Shown: piece by piece, positions 1-9,292 of the stretch
Position numbering within the stretch: position 1 is the first letter of the stretch
How the letters are laid out: every line of letters begins with the position of its first letter
NCBI RefSeq assembly: GCF_003336205.1
Contig: NZ_QPIE01000001.1
Span: 1-64,000 of the forward strand
DNA from: Chryseobacterium lacus
Lineage (GTDB): Bacteria > Bacteroidota > Bacteroidia > Flavobacteriales > Weeksellaceae
DNA: 64,000 nucleotides
Direction: 5' to 3'
Notes under the pieces: model-generated
Databases searched by the model: none
Told to the model about the DNA's origin: nothing
Seen by the model: the letters and a program-made list of their open reading frames with translations, nothing else
Program-made: the position numbers and the translations under genes

Positions 1-85
1 TGGTTGTTATTTATATTTCAAAGATCTCTTCTCTTTTCGCTTGTATCAGGATTCTCTTTCTGTCGTTAACCCCGATTTGCGAGTG

Positions 86-117
86 CAAAAGTATAAACTA
101 TTTTTGAACTGACCAAA
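86..117 (-). promoter_or_regulatory. Bacteroidota promoter P1 (leftward)
   Basis: On the minus strand a TTTG (plus CAAA at 114-117) is followed by a 20-base spacer and TACTTTTG (plus 86-93). This matches the Bacteroidota -33/-7 consensus TTTG-N19-21-TAnnTTTG. It is the most downstream of three tandem units. Confidence 0.6.
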
Positions 118-225
118 TGTTTTTGAAAATAAATTAAAAATAATTTTCTAACCACTCCAAATACACCCTAATCCTCGATCGCCTCTCCTGCGCTTCCCTT
201 AAAACATTCTCTCGTTTTGGGATTG

Positions 226-256
226 CAAAGATACGATTAATTTCTAGATCTGCAAA
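226..256 (-). promoter_or_regulatory. Bacteroidota promoter P2 (leftward)
   Basis: Minus-strand TTTG (plus CAAA at 253-256), a 19-base spacer, then TATCTTTG (plus CAAAGATA at 226-233). Both elements match the Bacteroidota housekeeping sigma consensus exactly. Confidence 0.65.
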
Positions 257-323
257 TTAATTTTATATAATTTGATTTGTTCTTTATATTTTAATCAGCT
301 TCTGCTCCACTATAAAGTGACTG

Positions 324-356
324 CAAAGATAGAACAAGTTGGTATTAAAAAACAAA
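324..356 (-). promoter_or_regulatory. Bacteroidota promoter P3 (leftward)
   Basis: Minus-strand TTTG (plus CAAA at 353-356), a 21-base spacer, then TATCTTTG (plus CAAAGATA at 324-331). It is the most upstream of three tandem units spaced about 100-140 bases apart. Confidence 0.6.
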
Positions 357-681
357 CGTTTTATTAGAAAATAAATGAAATGTTGATAAAGTAGCTCTTT
401 AAGAATTGATTCTAAATATATTAAGAAGATAAGATAGTTTTCCACAATGACCTTTTTGCAATACATAATCGCCTTAAACGGGATGAAAATTAATTTTTAA
501 AGGAGATTATAAAGACCTAAATCAGGGAAAAATGAATTTAAATGAAGTAAAATTTATTTTTTCGTTGCTGAATTATTTTCAATCAGGCGTGATATCTAAG
601 CTAACGGTTCCATAATATAATATGACACCTAAAAATTAATTCTCAAAAGATCTTCGGGGAGTTGTTATCATTATTGTATGG

Positions 682-1086
682 CTACTTTCTTTTATTTATT
701 TGTCTGTAAATGAAAATTCCTGTCAGGATTCCGGCGGTATCAGCGACAATATCCAAAAGCTCAAAGGTTCTTCCGTTCTTCATTATTCCCTGGAAAACTT
801 CGGTAAGCAGCGCATACACCAGCAGAATCAGTAAAGAGACGGAAAAGCGCAGTCGCGGCAAGGCAGCCATAAAACAAAAGCTTAGGACAGTAAAGATTCC
901 AAAATGTACAACTTTGTCAACACCCTGAAAAAGGAAAATAGGATCTACTTTTACACTTGGACGCAGAAGCATAAAAGTGAGAAATGCCCAATAAATGGGC
1001 AAAACTCTTATAAATATTTTGGAATAATTATCCAAGTGTAGCTTGATATTCTTCAGCTGACAGCAATTCTGATTGTTGGGACTCAT
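682..1086 (-). CDS. VanZ-like family membrane protein
   Basis: Small integral membrane protein of about 134 residues with four predicted membrane segments (roughly residues 23-42, 58-78, 81-103 and 111-129). The DKVVHFGIF segment and the closing [15 protein letters not shown] pattern are typical of the VanZ-like family, whose function outside teicoplanin resistance is unknown. The ATG at 1086 overlaps the end of gcvH by 59 bases. A TTG at 1035 would reduce this to 8 bases and still keep all membrane segments, so the start is unsettled. It is the last gene of the ruvA-sprA-gcvH-vanZ set, a neighbourhood I recall from other Flavobacteriia. Confidence 0.8.
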   Translation of the reverse strand: MSPNNQNCCQLKNIKLHLDNYSKIFIRVLPIYWAFLTFMLLRPSVKVDPIFLFQGVDKVVHFGIFTVLSFCFMAALPRLRFSVSLLILLVYALLTEVFQGIMKNGRTFELLDIVADTAGILTGIFIYRQINKRK

Positions 1087-1405
1087 CAGCAATCTGAAGT
1101 TTTATAATCCATCCTTTTCCATAAGGATCTGTATTAAGAAGTTCCGGCTGATCTTCCAATTCTTCATTAAACTCAACTACGGTACCGGATAAAGGAAGGT
1201 AAAGATCGGAAACTGTTTTCACTGCTTCTACGCTTCCGAATACATCCCCGGAATTCAGTTCATCATCTACGGTGTCTACATCCACAAAAACAATATCGCC
1301 TAATTCTCCTTGTGCAAAATCTGTGATTCCGATAACGGCGATATTTCCTTCAATTCTGATCCATTCATGATCTTTGGTGTACTTTAGTTCTGTAGGTGTA
1401 TTCAT
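1028..1405 (-). CDS. gcvH: Glycine cleavage system H protein
   Basis: A 125-residue lipoyl carrier that shuttles the methylamine group between the P, T and L proteins of the glycine cleavage system in the cytoplasm. The lipoylation site is Lys63 in [13 protein letters not shown], and the N-terminus has the family signature YTKDHEWI. The start is the ATG before NTPTELKY; further upstream codons extend into noncoding sequence behind the sprA terminator. Length is normal for the family. The gcvP and gcvT genes are not in this window, so gcvH is unlinked from its partners and sits instead between sprA and a vanZ-like gene. Confidence 0.97.
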   Translation of the reverse strand: MNTPTELKYTKDHEWIRIEGNIAVIGITDFAQGELGDIVFVDVDTVDDELNSGDVFGSVEAVKTVSDLYLPLSGTVVEFNEELEDQPELLNTDPYGKGWIIKLQIADESQQSELLSAEEYQATLG

Positions 1406-1483
1406 CTTTTTAAATATTTTTCCAAAATTAACTAAAGAATTTGATATCGGCAAAAAAATAAAACCGTTAAAAACATTAATAAA

Positions 1484-1512
1484 GAAGCCGCCTTAAAAGA
1501 TAAGACGGCTAT
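1484..1512 (-). terminator. Intrinsic terminator after sprA
   Basis: Inverted repeat with stems at 1486-1495 and 1501-1510 (minus strand AGCCGTCTTA / TAAGGCGGCT, one G-T pair) just beyond the sprA stop codon, followed by a T-rich stretch. This separates sprA from gcvH at the transcript level, at least partly. Confidence 0.7.
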
Positions 1513-1517
1513 ATTTT

Positions 1518-4500
1518 CTAGAAACCTCCTGTGCTATCAAAAGTAAAGGTTGCTGTAATTCCAGCCCGTACTGTGGACAGCGGAAAAGCGGTAGATATTT
1601 TATATTTGGTCATCATCTGCTGATAGAAAAGTTTCAGGTTCAGATTTTGTGACACGTTATAATCTGCGGAAAGATCGATACTCAAAAGCCTTTGTCCGCC
1701 TGTAATTTGAGAATCGTTCAGCAAGATATTGGAAATTCTGGTGATATTATCGCGAAGTCTGATATCTCCGCGGATATTTAAATCTGTTGAAACACGGCTA
1801 GTTCCTGCTCTTCTCCGGATATTGCGCGTTCCGAGACGGAAGTCTTTTATAATATATCCCAGCCCAACTACATAATCAGTCCCTTCATCTTCAGTCAATG
1901 TCTGATTAACAAGCCCTAACATCAACATTCGGTCTCTGTTGTAATTGGCCCGCACCTGAATATTATTCCGCAAGGTTACATCAATTCCAATCAAAGGAGC
2001 AAAAGCTTCTATATATCCAACCTGCGAGAAAGTATAAGGATTTACAAAATTTCCGTTAATGTCTCGCGATACGTTATTATAAAAATCAATACTGGATTGG
2101 ATTCCGGAAACCGTTTTGGTGGCATTATATCCGTGCAAAATATCAATTTTGGAAAAATAAGCATTAATTATAGGAATATTTTTCAAACCAGAATAAACGA
2201 TTCTCCAGTTGGGAAGCGGGAAACCTGATTTTTTGGCATCGCCCAAAACACCGTCCGGCGATTTACCTTCCACGGCAGCTTCGAAAGCAGGTATCAGAAC
2301 ATACGAATTTCCTAGACCATACCCGTCTGTAAAACCATCAGGATTTGTATTACCCGGGATACTTTGGGAAATGGCCCTGGCATTACTGATCATATTTCTG
2401 TAAAGTTCATCAGCACCGCCGAAAGAGGTATTGAACAACCAAGTGGTGTTGGAATAGCTCACCATATCAGTTCCGAAAGCGAAATCATGATTGGGCCTTG
2501 AAAGGTTTTGTAAATCATTGAATCCAGCTTGTGAATAATTGCGGGTGTAATTGTGCAGTGCATTGAAATCTATCCTAAGATCGTTCATCGGCATCACCTG
2601 AAGGTTCGCAGTAAAGTTTCTGTTTTCCAATTGAACATAGGGGTCTGTCATGAGACTTGAGGTACTTACCCAACCATTTTCCAATGCAATACGCCTGATA
2701 TCTGACTGCGACCCCAATAAGAAACCGGCAGTTGGCCCGCCTAAAGTCTGTCCGTATCCATACCAGTTGGGTGCCGACAATAATCCCGGAAGTACAGTAC
2801 CGTTATTTTCGGTGTAATTCAGATCGAGTTGCTTTATCGAGGTAAGTGCATAAGCAATACTTTGTCCGATACTGAGTTTATTTTTAAACTTATAATCTTT
2901 GTAGCGGAATCTTTTCTTTTCCCAGGCAGCAGTGTACACGGTATTCAAGGAATCAATTTCCCGTTTCCGTTTCTGCATTTTCGTATTGATATTCTGGAAA
3001 TATTTCATTTTTCCAAACAGTTTCGGGAAATCCACGGTACCTGTGGCGACGATACTGTTGGTGTTTTGCCCTACAGATCCTAAACTTCCTTCCGGACTGG
3101 TGAGCATCGCAGTAGAACGGGCATTCCAATTATAGGTCATTCCATAACCAACTTCAGCATTAATAAAATCCAGATATGGAAGATGTTCAAAAGGCAATCT
3201 GTAATTCGCCTGAATTCGGTGGTTGTATAAGACAGGCCTTCCTGCGCGGAAGGTATTATCAAAAATAGAACGGGTATTCATGCTGTTGACATCCAAATGA
3301 TCATTCAGGGTGCGCATAGCAGAATTCACTTCCAGCTTCAGTGATCGGGTAAAATTAAATCCAATTCCATACTGCCAACCGAAGAAGAAATTCCGGTTTC
3401 GGATCACATCAAAATCGTTCCCTAAATTACCGTTCAGGATAGCATCAATATTACGGAACTGCAGTTCATTATAATTTCTGTCAATTTCTGTTCTGAAAGA
3501 AAGTCGTGTAGGAACAGGATTCAGGTTAAATTCCTTGATCCATTTCAGGTATTTTGCAGATTTTGCAGTATCGCTGATCATTTTTTGGAACGGCCGAATT
3601 ACCCACGGTTTGAAACTGAAATTATAATCGATATTTCCTCTCAGATACTGTCTGTAATTGCGTTTGGTATAAATATCCCTGAAATAATCATCGTTGTAAA
3701 CCATAGTAACCGAAAGGTTCTCCACATCATAAAAGCGTGGTTTGCTATCTGGTTTCACTCTTTCTTTATGCATATTCACCACGCCAATGCTTCGTTGTTG
3801 GGTGTACGTTCTGGCGACTTCCTTCAGCATCTCTTTATTTGGAGCTTCATCAAATTCCACATCGGTATCCAGGGGATTGTACTTCGGATCTTCAGTAGTT
3901 TGAGAATAGGAAAGATTCACCGGAATTTTGATGCCGGTTTTTTCGGGAAGAAATTTATCTGCGTTCACAGAGGCATTAATATTAAATGCCGATTGTGTCG
4001 TTTGTGCTCGTTCAGCAGGCCTAGAATCTATATTTCCAAAACCGACCGTAGAATAAGCGGCATTGGTATTAATCAAAGCCAGATCCGCCAAATTGAAACT
4101 GAGACTTGCATTTCCGGCATACCCTCCTTCATTTTCAATATCTGCTAAACGGATTTCATTTACCCAAAGGGTAATATCTTTCGCACTTCCGCCCGGTCCA
4201 CCGGAATTTCTGACCCCAAGCATAATGGTGGTAACATCGCCCAGCGATGGCCTTCCTTTCACATAAATTTTCTTAAATTCATTTCCGAAAGCCGTGTATG
4301 GATAACGATCCATAATTTGCGCGCCCGATTTGTCTCTCTGAATTTTCGCATCCACAAAATGTTGCACTTCCAGATCTACTTCATTTTCAAAAGGCCAAAT
4401 GTCCATTGGTGAAACAGCGGTTTTGGGAGTATATTTCAGTGCAGCTTCATATTCATAATAATTGTCTGTGGCATCACTTCCCAAACGGATAAAGAATTTT

Positions 4501-7500
4501 GTTTCAGGATCTATTTTACCTTCATCTCTAATATTTTCTGACTGTGCATGTACGAAAAGTTTCAACTTACGGAATCTTCTCATATCGAGTGCAGTATTTT
4601 TAAAAACTCCGCGAGCTTCATCTTTCAGTCCTTTGGCTCTCAATAATAAGGAAGCTTCATTTTGTCTTTGCGCACCTGCATTTCCGCTGAGCACCTGTCT
4701 GTCGATTCCCGGAGGCAATACATAAGGCGGCTGATTCAATCCGTTTTCCTCAAGATTTACACTTCCTACTTCAAAATTCCTGTTCTGATCTGAAGGTTCG
4801 CCGATCCCTTCACCGGAAGGTGGCACTGTATTACTTGAAATATTTTTTCCGTATTTTCTCCAATCGGAACGGATCAGATCGAAAGTTCCGAATCTCAGAG
4901 TAGCTGCTTCATCAAAACCGGTTAACAATAATCTGGCGAAACGCACATTATTCAACACAGAAGCATCGTTCGCACCGGCTGTATTCACATACGCTGACAC
5001 AGGAATTCTGACGAGATACCAAGTCACCTCACTGTTGTTTCCGTTTTCAAATGTCACTGGAACACGCTTTACATCCGCAATGTGATTATCGGTTCCTAAT
5101 GCCAGACTCGCCGCATCGAGGCGGATTTCATATTGATTGTAATATTCGCTTTGATCTAGGTTGAAATCCCGGTTTACATCTTCCGCATCTGGTGTTTGCG
5201 AAGCAACTTCCATGGAATTACTTTGGGAATTTCCCTCCGGATTTCTGAAATATTTATAGCGTTGCATGACCGAAGAGGCCAAACTTCCCGTAAATTTATC
5301 CGACAGATAGAACACAAAGTCATCCGATGCAGGATCCGGAATATTGGTCACCGGATTGACAAAATTAGTTCCGAAGCGCACCGCTTCTCCCGCTCCATCC
5401 AGTCCGTCGTAACCAAGATCCTGAGCGACTCTATCGTTTCCTTCTGTAGAAAATGAATAAAGAATGGGCGGTTGTTTTGGCTGAATCCCTAAGTTAGAAT
5501 TAGAAGTTGTAGCCGGTGTGGAAGGTGTGGGCAAGCCGTTTTCATACTGCATCAGCCCGTCTTTCAGAACATCTTCGGAAACGTTCCCCAACTGGAGTAA
5601 CATACGCGGATTTGCTCCTAACGTATTGCCATCCGCATACGGATCCATCATCCAGAATTCTACATATTCAATATTGGAATTTACAAAATTAGAAATATTA
5701 ATAGGACGCATCAATCCACCCCAACGTTGCTGCGTAGTTTCCGGATTCGGATTGACATTATATGGCCCTCTTTCCTGCGGGAAATAAGCAATATCAAAAG
5801 TACTGGTGAAAATTTGTTCTCCAGCCACAAGATCGCGGCTGTTATAAAGTTCCTGAACCTCAACTCTTCGTGAAGTATGATTGGAAACGGCATCTGCATT
5901 GATACCATTTGGTGCATTTCCTCCGACTCCCCAAAATCTTGGATCAATATTATACCAGGAAATGAGCGCTCTTCCGTTTCCGTTGGTGACATCATCATTT
6001 TTTCCTGCACCGGCAAATACCGGATCACTCTGATTCAGCTCAGGTTTTGAAGCTAATGCCCAGGCAGCAGGTTCTTTTAATGAAATTCTTGAAGTCGTCT
6101 GCTCAAAATCATCTACATACGATTGATTATTAATCGCACTATTAAGTCCCGGAAGCAAATACGCTGCTTCCATTTTAAAATTAAGATTGGAAGGTGCCTC
6201 GGTATTCACCAAAGGAATTTTATCCGTAAAGCGGGTTAAAAACGGCAACTGGTTGTTGTACATCATATTGACCCCGAACATCGTATTGTTGACGGCTTCC
6301 TGTCCGAAATTCACTTTCTGGGTCAGCGGCGATTCGGAATAATTCACCACCGTTCCTCCGAACAGAAAATTTTCACTCACCCTTCGCTCAAGATTTAATC
6401 CCAAAAATCTTTTCTGTTGCGTATTGAAAGTAAGTTGATTTTCGAGAGAAATATTAATGGCCTGCCCGGATTGTTTTACCTGTTCATTGATAATGGTTAC
6501 CTGTCCCAGCATATAATCGACGGTATAATCGATACCTTCAGTAAGCTGTACTCCGTTGGCTGTGACTTTCACAGAACCTTGCGGAACATTGATAGCACCG
6601 AGAGAAATTCCCTGTCCCTGCGATCCCTGATAGCGGCCTTCCATGGTGTACCGGAGCGCAAGATTACTTTGCGATGCGACCTGTTTCTGTTGGGTATAAA
6701 GGTCTGTAAAAACGTATTGCGGATCATTACTTCCCAAAACTCCAGCCATGTAACTTCCAAAAGGCTGCACCTTGGTGAATAAAAGTTTCCCTTCTTCCGG
6801 GCGAATGGTGATCTGGGGAACGAAATCGAAAATTCCGTCACCTAGAACGCCATTGTTAGACTGGACATCATTATGAAGATTCAAACGATCCCAGTTCAGA
6901 AGTTTCAGAAGATTCGTATCCTGAACGGGAGTATTGGGCAAATAATTAAGTTTACCACCTGTTTGTGTATCCCGATAATAGACATTTAACATGAAATTCT
7001 CCGGACTGATTTGCATCGATTCTAAAGAATAAATATTCTTCATCATCAGATTCCACATCGGAGAAGTTGTTTTAACATTGGTATTCGGCTTCAGAACTTT
7101 GGTAATAACCACAGGGCTCTCTTCGGAAAATTCACCTACTTTGTACACCTGATTGGAACCACTTACCGTATAAGAATAAGATACTGAGAGCAGTTGATTA
7201 TCATTCAGCCGCTGATTTAAAGAAATATAGCCAAGTTGCGGATGAAATTTAAATTCGTTTTCAGAAAGTTTTCTTGCTTTTCTGTTGAAAATAAAATGTT
7301 CTCCATCCTGAAAAGTTTCCGGAGTTCCGGAAGCGTTGGGCAAACTTTGCCCGTTGATGGTGTTATAGGCGGTATTAATATCTCTAAGACCCGGCCCCAG
7401 ACCATTGACTAGCTGATAAAGATTATTCTGCGAATTGTCCGGATATCCTGAAACCCCATCTCCCAAATCTCTGATTCCGACAATACTTTTCTGAAATGAA

Positions 7501-8555
7501 AGATTGCTATTGCCCTGATCCAAAACCCAAACTTCAATCCTGTTGATGCTGACTCTGGAATTGATCTGAGGATAATTCAGAAGTGCATTATCATACTGAT
7601 TAAGGAAATAATGGTTCAGAAAATAATGCTGATTGTCATCGTATTCAATGGCATTAATTTTAAAGGTATTCATAACACCTCCGCCTTGTACCACGATATT
7701 ACGGGCTTCTCCCTGCTGTTGGGAAAACACAAGTGTTCCGTAGGTTTTTCCGGCCTGAAATTCAGTTTTGATTCCGAAAAGAGATTCCGAGCCGCGAATG
7801 AGGCTGGTGGAAAGTGGCATATTTACATTTCCGAGTTCTACTCTTTTGATGAATTTATCTTCGCCACCGGTAGTAGGGTCATGCAAACCTTTGGTTTGAA
7901 GATCTTTCCAGGTTCCTTTGGCTTGCCACACAAGATTCATTCTGTTTTCAAAAGCAAATCCGCTTTGGGTATCGTAATTGGCTTTCAACTGGAGATTTTC
8001 TCCTACTTTACCTAAAAGTCCCAACTGGATCCGCTGATCGATATCAAAGGCGAAACTTGTTCTGTTTTGAGGAAGAATGAGGGGATTATCAATTTTCTGA
8101 TACAATCCGCCGACATCAAATGAAGCAAAACCCGACGGAATAATTTCAATTTTATTTCCTCCGAAAATACTTTCGAATATTTTGTTGCGAATGCTCATAG
8201 CCGGAATCAGGCCTCTTCTCCGGGCTTCATCTTTATCTTTCCGGAAGAGCAAACTGTACTGGTCAGACTTGTCTTTGTAATAATCTCTCGCTGCCTGAGC
8301 CATCATGAAATCCTGATATTCCCGGGGTGTCATCACATACGGAGGCCCGGTAACAATTTCGCCGATTTTGGGATACACATAATACATTCCGGTTTGAATA
8401 TCATAAAATCCTTCATATACTGTAGGATCCGGCAATTGATATTCTTGCCTTACGGAAGCTTCGGTTTCAGGATTTTGCTGCGCATTTGCACGGGAGATTC
8501 CCAGACACAAAAGTATTGCTGCAAACAGAGGATATAGAGAGATTTTATTTTTCAC
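1518..8555 (-). CDS. sprA: T9SS outer-membrane translocon SprA (Sov)
   Basis: A 2345-residue protein that forms the very large beta-barrel pore of the type 9 secretion system, through which cargo with C-terminal sorting domains crosses the outer membrane. A signal peptide occupies residues 1-26 (ends ANA-QQ). Residues from about 165 hold the SprA N-terminal motif (KANYDTQSGFAFENR, then RGSESLFGIKTEFQ), and the rest is barrel-like sequence rich in alternating aromatic and polar residues. Full length for the family and uninterrupted. The start is 8 bases behind ruvA, so the two are probably cotranscribed. SprA is needed for gliding in Flavobacterium, but many non-gliding Flavobacteriia also have it for protein export. 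A T9SS cargo is encoded at 19719-22976. Confidence 0.97.
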   Translation of the reverse strand: MKNKISLYPLFAAILLCLGISRANAQQNPETEASVRQEYQLPDPTVYEGFYDIQTGMYYVYPKIGEIVTGPPYVMTPREYQDFMMAQAARDYYKDKSDQYSLLFRKDKDEARRRGLIPAMSIRNKIFESIFGGNKIEIIPSGFASFDVGGLYQKIDNPLILPQNRTSFAFDIDQRIQLGLLGKVGENLQLKANYDTQSGFAFENRMNLVWQAKGTWKDLQTKGLHDPTTGGEDKFIKRVELGNVNMPLSTSLIRGSESLFGIKTEFQAGKTYGTLVFSQQQGEARNIVVQGGGVMNTFKINAIEYDDNQHYFLNHYFLNQYDNALLNYPQINSRVSINRIEVWVLDQGNSNLSFQKSIVGIRDLGDGVSGYPDNSQNNLYQLVNGLGPGLRDINTAYNTINGQSLPNASGTPETFQDGEHFIFNRKARKLSENEFKFHPQLGYISLNQRLNDNQLLSVSYSYTVSGSNQVYKVGEFSEESPVVITKVLKPNTNVKTTSPMWNLMMKNIYSLESMQISPENFMLNVYYRDTQTGGKLNYLPNTPVQDTNLLKLLNWDRLNLHNDVQSNNGVLGDGIFDFVPQITIRPEEGKLLFTKVQPFGSYMAGVLGSNDPQYVFTDLYTQQKQVASQSNLALRYTMEGRYQGSQGQGISLGAINVPQGSVKVTANGVQLTEGIDYTVDYMLGQVTIINEQVKQSGQAINISLENQLTFNTQQKRFLGLNLERRVSENFLFGGTVVNYSESPLTQKVNFGQEAVNNTMFGVNMMYNNQLPFLTRFTDKIPLVNTEAPSNLNFKMEAAYLLPGLNSAINNQSYVDDFEQTTSRISLKEPAAWALASKPELNQSDPVFAGAGKNDDVTNGNGRALISWYNIDPRFWGVGGNAPNGINADAVSNHTSRRVEVQELYNSRDLVAGEQIFTSTFDIAYFPQERGPYNVNPNPETTQQRWGGLMRPINISNFVNSNIEYVEFWMMDPYADGNTLGANPRMLLQLGNVSEDVLKDGLMQYENGLPTPSTPATTSNSNLGIQPKQPPILYSFSTEGNDRVAQDLGYDGLDGAGEAVRFGTNFVNPVTNIPDPASDDFVFYLSDKFTGSLASSVMQRYKYFRNPEGNSQSNSMEVASQTPDAEDVNRDFNLDQSEYYNQYEIRLDAASLALGTDNHIADVKRVPVTFENGNNSEVTWYLVRIPVSAYVNTAGANDASVLNNVRFARLLLTGFDEAATLRFGTFDLIRSDWRKYGKNISSNTVPPSGEGIGEPSDQNRNFEVGSVNLEENGLNQPPYVLPPGIDRQVLSGNAGAQRQNEASLLLRAKGLKDEARGVFKNTALDMRRFRKLKLFVHAQSENIRDEGKIDPETKFFIRLGSDATDNYYEYEAALKYTPKTAVSPMDIWPFENEVDLEVQHFVDAKIQRDKSGAQIMDRYPYTAFGNEFKKIYVKGRPSLGDVTTIMLGVRNSGGPGGSAKDITLWVNEIRLADIENEGGYAGNASLSFNLADLALINTNAAYSTVGFGNIDSRPAERAQTTQSAFNINASVNADKFLPEKTGIKIPVNLSYSQTTEDPKYNPLDTDVEFDEAPNKEMLKEVARTYTQQRSIGVVNMHKERVKPDSKPRFYDVENLSVTMVYNDDYFRDIYTKRNYRQYLRGNIDYNFSFKPWVIRPFQKMISDTAKSAKYLKWIKEFNLNPVPTRLSFRTEIDRNYNELQFRNIDAILNGNLGNDFDVIRNRNFFFGWQYGIGFNFTRSLKLEVNSAMRTLNDHLDVNSMNTRSIFDNTFRAGRPVLYNHRIQANYRLPFEHLPYLDFINAEVGYGMTYNWNARSTAMLTSPEGSLGSVGQNTNSIVATGTVDFPKLFGKMKYFQNINTKMQKRKREIDSLNTVYTAAWEKKRFRYKDYKFKNKLSIGQSIAYALTSIKQLDLNYTENNGTVLPGLLSAPNWYGYGQTLGGPTAGFLLGSQSDIRRIALENGWVSTSSLMTDPYVQLENRNFTANLQVMPMNDLRIDFNALHNYTRNYSQAGFNDLQNLSRPNHDFAFGTDMVSYSNTTWLFNTSFGGADELYRNMISNARAISQSIPGNTNPDGFTDGYGLGNSYVLIPAFEAAVEGKSPDGVLGDAKKSGFPLPNWRIVYSGLKNIPIINAYFSKIDILHGYNATKTVSGIQSSIDFYNNVSRDINGNFVNPYTFSQVGYIEAFAPLIGIDVTLRNNIQVRANYNRDRMLMLGLVNQTLTEDEGTDYVVGLGYIIKDFRLGTRNIRRRAGTSRVSTDLNIRGDIRLRDNITRISNILLNDSQITGGQRLLSIDLSADYNVSQNLNLKLFYQQMMTKYKISTAFPLSTVRAGITATFTFDSTGGF

Positions 8556-8563
8556 GGAAAGTG

Positions 8564-9148
8564 TTACATGTTTTTTAAAATTTGTTTTACCAAATCTTCA
8601 ACGGAATAATCCGGATACTGTTTCAGAATTTTGTCGGCAATTCTCTCGCTCATTTTTCTTGGAATGCCCAATACTTCTAATGCTGATAACGCTTCATCTT
8701 TTACTTTAGTATCCGCAAATGTAGAAATATTTTCTTCAGAAACATTGAATTTTAATACTTTATCCCGAAGATCGACAATGATGCGTTCGGCGGTTTTGAC
8801 ACCGATCCCCTTTACTTTTTGCAGCAAAGTGCTGTTGCCGTTTCCGATAGCTCCGGCAATTTCCTGCAGGCTGAGCGATGACAGCACCAACAATGCAGAC
8901 ACAGCACCCACTCCACTAACGGAAATTAACAAATTAAACATTTCTTTTTCTTCCTTGCTGAAAAAACCAAACAGCTGATGGCTGTCCTCACGAATAATTT
9001 GCTGTGTAAAAAGAAAAACCGGTTGTTGATGTACCAATTTCTGTGATGTCTGTAAACTAATGCCGACATAATAACCGATGCCATCTACGTCGATCACGAC
9101 ATGTGTCGGACCTAATTCCTGCACAATACCTTTCAGAGAATAGATCAT
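8564..9148 (-). CDS. ruvA: Holliday junction branch migration protein RuvA
   Basis: A 194-residue DNA-binding subunit of the RuvAB complex. RuvA tetramers hold the four-way junction while RuvB pumps DNA through it. Domain I (OB-fold) spans about residues 1-62. Two helix-hairpin-helix motifs follow (VSGVGAVSA at 77-85 and VKGIGVKTAERI at 112-123), and the C-terminal RuvB-contacting domain covers about 148-194. Length is normal. Neither ruvB nor ruvC is next to it; it shares a transcript with sprA instead. Confidence 0.96.
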   Translation of the reverse strand: MIYSLKGIVQELGPTHVVIDVDGIGYYVGISLQTSQKLVHQQPVFLFTQQIIREDSHQLFGFFSKEEKEMFNLLISVSGVGAVSALLVLSSLSLQEIAGAIGNGNSTLLQKVKGIGVKTAERIIVDLRDKVLKFNVSEENISTFADTKVKDEALSALEVLGIPRKMSERIADKILKQYPDYSVEDLVKQILKNM

Positions 9149-9166
9149 AATTCAATTTGAAGATTT

Positions 9167-9174
9167 CAAATATA
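9167..9174 (-). promoter_or_regulatory. Candidate -7 element for ruvA-sprA
   Basis: Minus-strand TATATTTG lies 18 bases before the ruvA start, matching TAnnTTTG. No good TTTG -33 partner is seen at the expected distance, so this is tentative. Confidence 0.35.
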
Positions 9175-9292
9175 AACATTTATCAGAAAACAAGCGGAGT
9201 TTGGGTTGAACCTATTTGGAAAGACAAGCTTCCCGGTAGATTAATAAGTTAATTGTTTAATCGCTAAATGGATAACCTGTAAACGTCAAATA

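Larger units (their letters stand above)
1..681. other. AT-rich gene-free region
   Basis: No convincing gene is visible here. Short open frames exist but have poly-I/F/L composition typical of AT-rich noncoding DNA. The left 360 bases hold three leftward promoter-like units (listed separately). The extreme left end, read on the minus strand, has a GATCTTTGAAAT-type stretch that resembles flavobacterial rRNA leaders. The right half (about 360-680) shows nothing recognisable. Confidence 0.6.

Noticed and set aside
3585-4148. 187-codon open frame antisense to sprA
   Set aside because: It lies wholly within sprA on the opposite strand, has Ile/His/Arg-rich random composition and no motif. It is a shadow of the real gene.
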